Origin: Verrucomicrobium sp.
GTDB taxonomy: Bacteria > Verrucomicrobiota > Verrucomicrobiia > Methylacidiphilales > GAS474
Direction: 5' to 3'
Length of the DNA stretch: 64,000 nucleotides
Assembly: GCA_028283855.1 (NCBI GenBank)
Contig: JAPWJX010000003.1
Span: 372,001-436,000, forward strand
The position numbers were made by a program, and so were the translations under genes. Position 1 is the first letter of the stretch. Each line of letters starts with the position of its first letter. Positions 49,401 to 60,400 of this stretch are shown here, one piece after another. Below the pieces are notes generated by a model. The model saw only the letters and a program-made list of their open reading frames with translations. It had not been told where the DNA came from and did no database searches.

Positions 49401-51400
49401 GCCGGTGCCGTAGGACGTGCTGGTGATGGAGCCGGTGTTGGACACCGCCACCCCGCCGCTCCCGGAGCTTTCCGCATCGATGCCCATGGTGGTGTAGTTG
49501 CCCTGCAGGTTGATCGTGCCCGCATTGCTGACGAAGACGGCGCTGTTGGTCGCCGCGTTCGTTTCCACCGCGATGATGCCGCTGACATAATAGCCGTTGG
49601 TGCCGATCAGGGACGCCCCCGCGCCGTTGACCACGGAAATCCCGCCCGAACCCAAATTCTGCGCCCACATGAGCTGCGCGGCCCAAAAGCTGTTCATCGT
49701 CACGTTGCCCGCATTCGTTATCGTCACCGCGCCGGTGGAAGCAGTGTTGCTTTCCGCGGCATAGATGCCTTTAGGATAGGTGACGGATACGGTGATGTTC
49801 CCGCTGTTGTAGGCGGAGACACCGCCCAGGCCCATGTTGATCAGCGAGATGCCGGAAGCGGGCGCGCCCCCCGCCGCGACAATCGTGCCCGTGTTGGTGG
49901 CCGTTAACAGGCCTGTGCTGGCGGCGTTTCCAATGTAGCCCGCCAGGCCCGCGCCGTTACCGAGGCTGGTGAGATTCCCCCCTCCGGTGACGCGGATCGT
50001 GCCGTCGTTGATCAGCGTCACGCTCCCCGTGCCGTAGCTTTCCCCGTATAATCCAAGACCGATCAGGCTCCCCACGGCGGCGGAGGAATAGGAGGTCACC
50101 GTGCCGCTGTTGCTCAGGAAGACCGCTCCGGCTCCGCTGCCGCTACTGGCATACATGCCGGAGAGGGTGGTGGTATTCGTGCCGATGGTGCCGATATTTG
50201 TGGTCAATACGGATCCGGCGTTGACCAGGCTGATGCCGCCCGAGCCCGCGTTGGTCGCGTAGACGCCGTAGCTCGCCGCCGTCGCATTGGTCTCCAGGAC
50301 GGAAAGGGTCGTCCCCGCCGTGTTGGTGAAAGCCAACCGGTTCGTGTTGGCCGCGTTGGATTGCGCCAGCCGCACCGCCGTGCCGGAGGCGGCATACCCA
50401 TTGGTCGTGTTGAAGGCGTACATGGTCACGTTGGTGGTCACGACGCTGACCGTCCCCAAGCCCGCGGTGCTGGCGTCGATGCCGATGGCCGCGGTGGCCC
50501 ACCCGCCCGCGTCCGCGATGGTCAGGACGCCCGCATTGGAAACCACGACCGATCCGGTCGAGTTGGTGGCGCTGTTGTAAGCCCGGATGCCGGTGACCGC
50601 GTCGTTGAAATAGGAGGCGTCGTTGATCGTCAGGGAGCTGCCGGCCAGCGTCACCACGCTGACGCCGCCGGTCCCCGCGTTCCCCGCCGCGATGCCCATG
50701 GAGGGACTGGTGGTGTTGCGGACCGCCACGGTGATCGACCCTCCGTTGGTCACCGCGACCAGCCCGGTGGCGCCGGTGTTGCTGTTGAGGGCCACGATGC
50801 CGTAGCCCCCCTCGCTGTTGACGGAGATCGAGCCGTCGTTCCGCACGGAGACCGCGCCGGTCCCCGCCGTCTCCGCGTCGATGCCGTAGAGGGTCCCGTG
50901 ACCGATGGAGACAAGGGAAACCGGACCGCTGTTGTAAACCTGTATGGCACTGGCATTCGTCGCCGCATTGATCAGCGCGCGGATGCCATAGGCGTCGCTG
51001 CTATAAACATTCGGCGTCATTTGGATCGCGCCCGTGTTGCTCACCGTCACCCCGCCACCCCCGGAGTTCTGGGCCGTAATGCCCGCATCCATCGTATTCA
51101 AAAAGGCGCCCGACGCCTGGCTCATGGCGACGGAGATCGTCCCCCCGTTGCTGACAAAAATACTTCCGGCGCCGCCATTGGTCGCATAGAGGCCGCCGAG
51201 GAAACCGGCATTGATATTAGTCCCCCCCACGCTGACATTGGTCACGGCGATCGTCCCGGCATTAACCAGGCTCATCCCGCCGGAACCCGCATTGGTCGCG
51301 TAAACGCCGTAGCCGGCAAGAGTCCCGTTGGTCTCCAGGACGGAAATCGTCGTCCCCGCCGCGTTCGTGAAGGCCAGCTGGTTGGCGTTGGCCGCATTGG
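37660..51400 (-). repeat. Nine copies of a second-order repeat (QSNAANTNQLAFTN ... VLETN)
   Basis: Superimposed on the ~30-residue solenoid unit is a larger motif: QSNAANTNQLAFTN, then TLSVLETN, then AGYGVYATNAGSGGISLVN. The VLETN-equivalent parts lie near 51335, 50290, 49010, 47185, 46192, 41915, 40835, 39835 and 37668. Several neighbours are about 1.0-1.1 kb apart. I find none in module 1. Confidence 0.7.
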
Positions 51401-54400
51401 TTTGCCAAATTGCCAGGCCGACGGCGGAGTCCAGGTTGATGGCCAGATTATTCATGGCCACGGAGATGTTTCCGGTCGCGACGGTCGTCACGCCCGTGCC
51501 TGCATTCACCACCTGGATGCCGTAGGCGCTGCCCCCGTTGTCGAAGACGGAGGTGGCTCCCATGTTGCTGACCGTCACCGCACCGCCCGCGCCGTAGGCG
51601 TAGATACCGTAGGCCGTGCCGGTGCCGCTATTGGTGACGGAGATGGAAGAGCCGGTCTGCCCCGCCACCAGAACTCCGCCATCGCCCCAGTTCTCCACAT
51701 CCAGGCCGGTGGCCGAGGTGATGTTTTGCCCGCCCCAGTAACTGGCGTCGGTGTTGCTTCCTCCCTGCACCACGACGGACCCCGCATTGGTGACGCTGAC
51801 CAGGCCGGTGGCGCCCGTCCTGAAATTATAGGCCAGGCCGCCCAACGCGGCCGATCCCGTCTCGATGACGCTTAGGACGCCGGAGTTGACCAGCGTCGTC
51901 GTTCCGCCCTGGGCGCCGCGAGCCAGAATGCCGGTGCTGCCGCTGCTGCCGGACAACATATTCGTCCCGCTGTTGAGAACGTAGACGCCCCCCGTACCGT
52001 AGTTGGTCGCCACGATATTGTTGCCCGTGCTCTGGGAAATCGTCCCGGCGTTGGTGACGGAAAGCAGCCCGGTGGTGCCGGTGGAGGAATCGACGATCGA
52101 AATTGCCGTGCCGGCTCCGGCATTGGTCATCGTCCCCGTGTTGCTGAAGGTGATCGCCCCCGAGCCGGAATTTGCCACGCTGAGGCCCAGGGAAGAGAAG
52201 GCGATCGTTCCCTCATTCCCGCCCAGGAAGGCGGACGATCCGCTCATATTGAAGCGGGCTCCGGTACCGGCGCTGATCACGCCGCCGCCTTGGTTGTCGA
52301 AGGTGACATTCACCGTGCTGTCCATCGAGATGCCGGCTCCGATGGCGTCGGTGATCGTGCCCGCGTTCGTGACGCTGGCCGTTCCGGACGCCCCCGAATC
52401 GCTTAGATACATTCCCTGGCCGCCAAGGGCGGTGATCGTGGCCCCCGCCCCGTTATAGGCCGCCATGCCGCCCGTTCCGGAGACGATAACGTTAAAGCCG
52501 CTGCTGCCGCCCTGGGCGTAAATCGAGCCGAGGTTGCTCACCGTGGCCAGGCCGTTGGTCGTAACCAGCTGCATGCCCGTCACCACGCCGCTGGTGCCGA
52601 TCACGTTCACGCCGCCATTGTTGACGATGGTCCCGGCGGCCGATCCCGCGCTCATCGCCGAAATGCCGGTGAAGGCGCCGGCGGATCCGCCGGTCACCGT
52701 CACCGTGCCGTTATTCGTCACGGTTCCGCTCCCTCCCGAGGAGGCCGAAAGAATGCCGGTGATCGAGCCGCCGGTCTGGTTCGTCAGCGACAAGGCGCCG
52801 TCATTCACCACGGCGACGGCGCCGCCGCCCTGCGCGCTGATGCCATAGACGGTGTTGCCTCCCGTGCTGGAGACCGTCATCGCGCCCGCGTTGCTCACCG
52901 TCACCGCGCCGGTGCCCGCCGTGCCGTTCGTATTCGCCGCCGCCGCCCAGATGCCGAAGGCGGTCGCCCCCACGTTCGTCGCCGTGATCGCGGCGCCGTT
53001 GGAGATAAAGATCGCCCCATTGCCAGTCGCCAGGCCGGTCACCTTGATGCCGCCGCCCGCCCCGCCGCTGGCGTCGATCGCCGCCGTTCCCGCCGTCGTG
53101 ACGGTCACTCCGGAATCGCTCGCGTTATAGATCGCCGCGTTGGCCGTGCCGGAAGCCGGGCTCCCCGTGACCACGGCGGTGCCGGTCAGGCTGATGTTCG
53201 TCGTGCTGCCGTCGCCCGCCCCACGGACCATGTCGATCGCGCCGTTGGTCGTCAGATTCGTCGTCACTCCCGCGCCGTTGGTCACCACGGACGGCACGTA
53301 GCCGGTGGAATTCGACCAATCGCTCAGGCCGAAGCTGTAGGTGACGCCGGTGAAGTCCTGATAGACGTAGGTGTTCGTCCCAATGACCAGCGTGCCCGAG
53401 TTTTGATTGGCGGTCAGATAGCTGATCACGGCGGCCCGCTCCGTCGGCGTGAGTCCGGTCAGGTTGATGTTCAGGTAGGAGTTGGAGGGCGTGGAACTGC
53501 TGAAGTTGCCGTCGATGATGCCGGTGATAGTCATCGGCGCCCCAGCCAGCGTGACGCTCACCGCGGTGCTCGCGGAACCGCCCACCGCAATCGCGTAGCC
53601 GCTGGCGCCCGCGTCGATATTCCCCGTCACCACCACGGTGACCGCGCCGGTCGAGCTGGCATAGATGCCGTAGTTGGTCCCGCCGCCGGAGCCGGAAGTG
53701 GTGATCGAGCCGCTGTGGACCACCGTCACCGCGTCACCGCTGGAGGAGACCGCATAGACGCCGTAATTGGCCCCCGCGCCGGAGCCGGTGGAGGTCACGG
53801 TGGCCGCATTCGTCACCACCACCGCGCCGCCGGCATTCTGGGCGAAGACGCCGTAGGCCGCGCCGCCGTTGGTGTCGCTGGCGGCGAGGGAGCCGAGGTT
53901 GGTCACCGCCACCGGCGCGCCCGCATTGGTATTGCTGGCCGAGGCGTAAATTCCATAGCCGTTCCCGCCGTCGCCGATGGCGGTGATCGAATTGGTGCTG
54001 AGCACCGTGACACCGCCGGTGCCCGCCGTCTCCGCGTCGATGCCATAGGCCGTGGCCCCGGGATCGAGGGCCTGGATCACGCCGTAATTGGTCACGGAGA
54101 CGCCGTTCGTGGCGGCGGCATTCGTCAGCCACGCCTTGATGCCGTAGGCCCCCGCGCCTTCCGCGGTGATCGCGCCGTCGTTCACCACCGCCACCGCGCC
54201 GGTTCCGGCGCTCTCCGCGTCGATGCCGGTGGCCGTGCCGCCGTTGGTTTCGGAGACGGAAATCGTCCCCGTGTTGCTCACCGCCATGGCGCCGGCGGAC
54301 GAGGCGTTCGTATTCAGAGCCTGGATGCCGTAGGCCCCCGCCCCGTCGCCGACGGAGACAAGGGAGCCCGCGTTGGAAATTACCAGCTCCCCGTCGCCGC

Positions 54401-57400
54401 CGATCACGCCGTGCAGCGCCGCGGCGGCGCCCCAGCCGGAGGCCACTTGGATCGTTCCCGTTGCCGTGTTCGTCAGGAAAACCCCTCCCGTGCCGCCGCT
54501 TTCCGCGTCGATGCCCCACCCCTGGCCGCCGACGACGGTGATCGTCCCGCCGTTGGTCACCACGGCCGCACCGCTGCCGCTGTCGGCCAGGGCCATGATT
54601 CCCTGCGCGCCTCCATCTCCATACCAGCCCAGGACGGACAGCGTGCCTTGATTGTCGACCGCCACGCCGCCGCCGCCCGCGTTCTCCGCATAAATGCCCC
54701 GGTAATCCAAGACGGTGATGTCGCCCGCGTTGCTGACGCTCATCAGGCCGGTGGAGGCATTCGTATTGTGATTGATCGCGATAATGCCGTAATTATTGTT
54801 GGCGTTGTCGTAGATGCTGGCGCCCGCCGCGTTAACGACGGAGACGCCGCCCAAGCCGTATTGATCGACCGTGATTCCCCGGCTCTCGCCATTAGTCACC
54901 GCGATCGAGCCGCCGTTGAAAATCTCCACCGCGCTCGTGGAAGCCGCATTGCTATTGATGACCTGAACGCCCGCGGCAAAAAGGCCTGTCCCGCTCGGCT
55001 GTCCGACCGTGACGCTTCCCGTGTTGCTCACCGTCACCGCTCCCGTCCCGGCGTTCGTCGCCGCGATGCCCAGGACCGATCCGCCGCCGGAGGCGTCGAC
55101 CACCCCGCTGTTGCTTACCGTGAGCGCCCCGGCGGAAGAGCCGCTGGCAATCGCCGCGCTGATTCCGTAGGCCGTGTTGCTGGTGGAGGAAACGGAATTC
55201 GTCCCCGTGTTGACCACCGTAAGGTCGGCCCCGCCCACCGCATCGACACCGTAAACCGCGCCGACGGCGGAAACGCCGATCGTCCCGTCGTTCGTCATTT
55301 CCACCGTTCCGCTGCCGCTGCTGGCATACACGCCGTAGGCGGAGCTGCCGGAGCCGGTGTTCGTCGCGCTCAGCGTGCCGCTGTTGTAAATTCGCGTGGC
55401 GCCCACGCCGGAGCCGTAGATCTCCCCATCCACCGCCGTGGCGAAGGAGCCCCCCGCGCCCAGCGCCTCAATGGTGCCCGTGTTGGAAATGATCACGTCC
55501 CCCGTTCCTCCATAAAGATAAACGCCGACGCCGTGCGTCTGGTTCGACGCCAGACTGTCCACCGAAATCGTTCCTTCATTGAGAAGCGTCTGCGTGCCAC
55601 CCACTGCATTCGCCATCTGCACTCCCAGGACGGCGCCCGTGCCGTTCCCCTGCTCCATGATGAGGGAGCCCTGGTTATCGAACGTTGCGGCCGCCCCGCT
55701 CCGGATATAAACGCCGAAGTCATAGGCCGCGTCGGAGGCATACAGGGGGTTGGCGGCCGTGCCCAGGCTGCCCGTGTTAATCACCGTGGTGACCCCGCCC
55801 CCGGTGCTGTTCACCTGGATGGCGCTATTGTTAAAGGCCGTGGAGGAACCCGTGTTAGACGTGAGAATCGTGCCCGCGTTCAGCACGTTGACCGCCGCCG
55901 CCGCGGTTTCCGTAATATTGATCCCCAGGGTGGCCGCACTGCCCGACGACGACGACGCGATTTGGGCGCCCGCCTCGTTCGTGACGTCGATCGTTCCGCC
56001 CCCCGTCGCCGCGATGCCGTAGGCGCCTCCATTGGTCGCGGCCACGGAGATCGTACCGGCATTATCGGCCGTCAAACCTCCGGTGCCTTGATGGACTAAA
56101 GAGATGCCGCTGGCCGCCCCGCCGTTGGTGTCGGAAACCGTGATCGAGCCCACGTTGCTCGCCGTCAGGACATCGCTGTCGGCCGTATTGCTGATCCACG
56201 CCTGGATGCCCTGGGCCCCTCCGCCGCTGGAAAGAATGGAGATCGTCCCCTCGTTGAGCAGATGGACCGCGCCGGTGCCCGTCAGAGTCGCCCCAATGCC
56301 CCAGGCCGGGAATGCCGCCAGGGCCGCCGTTTGAATGGAGCCCGTGGCGCTGTTCGTCACGGAGATGCCGCCACTGCCGCCGTTGCGCGCGTCGATCGCT
56401 TCGCCATAATCGTTGGTGACCGTAATGGAACCGTCATTGAGGACGGAGACCAAGCCCGCCCCGCCGCTGCCGTAAGCGCGGATGCCGAAGCCGCCCACGC
56501 CGTCGATCGGGCCCGACGCGGAAAGAACGCCCAGGTTGGAAACCGTCACGCCGTTGCCGCCCAGATTCTGCGCGTTGATGCCAAGATACTCGGCGTCGAC
56601 CGTCCCCCGATTGACGACGCTCACCAGGCCGTTTGCCGCGCCTGTGTTGGAGCTGATCGCGGTCATGCCGTAAGCCTGCGTCCCCCGCACATCGATCAGC
56701 GCCCCCGTCTCGTTGACAACGGTCACCACTCCCAGGCCGCTTTGAAGCGCCGAGATGCCCCGCCCGAGGTTGGAATTGGAAACCGTCACCGAGCCCGTGT
56801 TCGTCACGGACACCGCGTCACTCCCCGAGGCGCTCGTGTTGCGCACCGCGATGCCGTAGGTGGTCGCATTGGCGCCCACGACCACGATGATCCCCGCATT
56901 GTTCATCTGCATGGTGCCGCCCGCCAGGGTGTCCGTTGTCGCCGCATAGACGCCATAGGCGGTGCCGCTCAGGCTTTGCACGTAAATCTCGCCGCCGGAA
57001 ACATTCTCCACCAGCACGGCACCCGCACCCCAGGCATAGACGCCGTAGGGCTGGTTGCCGGTAAGGGCGTTGGCTGCCGTGCCGATCCGCCCGCTATTAT
57101 TTATCGTGATAGTGCCGCCGGCGTTCACGTCTATGCCGGCGGGTGCGCCGCCGTTGGTCGCCATGATCATCAACGTGCCGGTGTTCGTCGCCACGATATT
57201 CTTGGACGTGATCGCGTAAAAGCCTTCCGCTCCCCCGCTGTTGGCCGATTCGACAGAGATATTGCCGCTGTTGCTCAAGAAAACATCGGAGGCCGTCCCC
57301 GGCATCACCTTGATGCCGACCGCTTCCGCGACGCCGCCGCCATAGACCGTGATCGTCCCGCTATTCGTCGCCGTGACGCCGCCGGTCCCCAAATTGTGAA

Positions 57401-60400
57401 TCCACATGCCGTTGGCCTCGTCGCCGGAAAAATTCGTCGCGGAAACCGTGCCTGAATTATAAACCTCAAACGCGCCGGATCCTCCCCCGTCCTGCGCTAC
57501 CAACCCGTCGTCAAAAACATTGGTGCCGGAAACCGTAATGTGTCCCGCATTGCTAAGAACCACGGTTCCGTCGCCGCTCGATACCGCCTGGATTCCGTAA
57601 TAGCCTCCGCCGTTGCCCTGGGAAAGAATCACGCCGGAAGACGTATTAAGCGCCTGGATGAAAGCCCCGTCGCCGCCTGAAGCATAAATGCCCCAGCCGT
57701 TGTTGCCCGAGGTGGAGACGGTGATGGTGCCGCTGTTCGTCTCGTTCACCGACCCCATGGCGGACTTTCCCGAGATGCCCGCCGCATTTCCCCCCAGCGC
57801 GACGACGGTCACCGCGTTCGTGTTCAAAATGTCGGCTCCCCCCATCACGCTGCTGGCAAAGACCCCGTAAACCCCGTTGACCATGTTCGTGCCCTGGGCC
57901 GTCACGGAGACCGTGCCGTAATTGGTGAGCGTCACGTCCGACTCGGCCGCCCCTCCATCTTGCGCCGCGTAGACGCCCACGGCCCCCTGGGCGGAGGAGG
58001 AGGAACTCACCGCGCTGATCGTGCCGGTGTTCAGGAAATCGATTTCCGACCCCGTGGCGTCTCCGGCGTTGCCCAGGTTAACGCCCACACCCTGCCCGTT
58101 TCCGATGTTCGTGGCCCCGATCGTCCCCGTGTTCGTCACCGTGACGGGCGCGGACGGATCGGTAAAGTGGTTGATCGCGTAGATGCCCGTCGCGTTATTG
58201 TTCATGCCGATGACGGTGATCGTCCCGTTGTTCTGCACGGCCAGCGTTCCGCCCCATACGTCGTTGATCTCGGCGTCGATGCCCGTCGCGTAGGAAGCGT
58301 TGGTCGACAGGGCCGTCAGCGCGCCGTCGTTCGTCACCGACACGCCCGCGCCGCTTCCGCTCATGATCGCCCGGATCGCAAAGGCCGAGCCGGAAGAAGA
58401 CGATGAATCATTGATCGCCGTGATGCTGCCGGCGTTCTCGATTTGGATCACGCCCGTGACGTAGGGGTTTTCCGAAATGAGGACATCGATGCCCAGGGCC
58501 CCGACGGTGCTCGTCGAGGAGGTGTTCCTGGCGAGGATGGTTCCCGTGGCGGCGTTGGTAACATTCGCCTCCGCGGCGCTGACGGCCACAATGCCGCTGG
58601 CAGCGCCGCCGCCGGTCGCCACGGCCGTCACCGCGCCCGCGTTGGTCGCCACCGCCCCGCTGGAGCTCTGGTTGTTCCCCACCCAGATGCCAACCACGTC
58701 GCCCGTGCCGGTGGAAGTGGCGTTGACCGAGGCGCCTGCGGCGTTCACCGCCAGGGCCTCCTGCCCATCGGCATCGTTTTCCACCGAGATGCCGCTGACC
58801 CCCGCCGTGTTGATGCCGCCATAGGCGTTGCCCAGCTGGCCGGTGGGGCTGAAGCTGGAGTCCAAGATGTCGTAAAACGTGTTGGGCCCGCTCCCCGTGA
58901 CGGAAATCGTGCCGGTGTTGGTCGCCGCCACCAGGCTGCCCTGGAAGGAATACCCCTGCTGGGGCGCGGCCATGAAGATGCCGGCGCTTGCATCCGCGGT
59001 GCTCGCCACGGAAATACTGCCTTGATTGCGCACGATCAGGGTGCCCGTGTCGCTGCCCGCCGTGCCGTCATAGTTGACGGCAACGATACCGAACAAACCG
59101 GCGGAGATCGTTCCCGCGTTGGTAACCGTCGCAATGCCCGTTCCGGAAGATTGCACGTTGATGCCCGCGTAATTGGTCGCCGTGATGGTGCCGCTATTGT
59201 AAAGCGTGGCGATGTTGAACGTGGAAACCTGGATGCCGGAGCCCGCCTCAATCAGCCCGCTGTTCGTGGCCGTGACGGTCGTTCCGGTAAGGGCCACGGC
59301 CCCCCCCTGGGCATAGAGGCTCCCCGCGTTATTCAAAACCACCGCGCCGCCATTGAGGTTGATCGCGGCGGACGTGCCGTAGATCGTTCCGCCGACGGCG
59401 TTTTCGACATACGCCCCGGCCGCGCCGCTCCCGCTGAGGCCAATGTTCAACACGCCGGAACTCATTTCGGCAGCGCTTCCGATCGCGCCGGTATTCGTAA
59501 AGAAAACGCTCCCCGTGCGGGCGGTGAGCCAAGCCCCGACGGAGCTGTTCGTCCCGCCCACGAAATTGGGAACCAGGATCGTCCCCGTGTTCAGCATCGA
59601 GACGTCGCCCTGGCCCTGGTTATTCGCGCGGAAGGCGATCGCCCCGAGGGACGGTCCCTGGGTGGAGGCGCTCACCGTCCCGGTGTTCGTGATGTCGATC
59701 GAGCCGGAGGCGTTGGTGTTGGAAATGTAGGCGTTGACGCCGACGGCGCCCGCGTTGTTCGTCGTGCGCGTGTTGGACGCGGCGATGGAGCCGTCGTTCA
59801 CCACCTGGATCGCGCCGCTGGCGTTCGTCAGGTCGATCCCCGCGGCCTGGCCCGCGCCCGCCGAAACCGCCGTGATGGAATCGCCATTCCACACGGAAAC
59901 CGCGGCCGCGCTATCCCCCGTCGCGTAGATGCCCCACGCGGCGGCGCCCCCCGTGGCGGTAATCGCCCCGTCGTTGACAATGGTCGTCCCCCCCGTATGG
60001 CCTATCGCCTGGATTCCATAACTTCTGTTCGCCCCGATCCCGGAGATCGAGCCCGTGTTCGACACCAGCAAGGCTCCTCCTGCTTGAGCCGAGATCCCAG
60101 AGATACCCCCCCCCACCGCATTGGAGACGGTGATGTCTCCCGCATTGCTGACAAAGACGCTCCCCGTCCCCAGGTTGGCCGCGCTGATCGCGGCAGTAGC
60201 ATCATTAGCGCCCAACCCGGTCGCCCCGATCGCGGCGGTATTGGTGATCGTGATGGCGCCCGTCGTGTTCGTGTTCCAGGACACCACGCGGATCGCCTCG
60301 ACCCCGGAAACGTTGTAGGCAACGCCCGTGGCGGTGATCGCCCCGCTGTTGCTGACGTCAATGGCGGCATTGGTCGAGTAATCCTCGACCACGATGCCGG

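Noticed and set aside
53403-56099. Plus-strand open frame of ~900 codons
   Set aside because: Antisense shadow of the solenoid repeats; same composition as the others and no recognisable domain.
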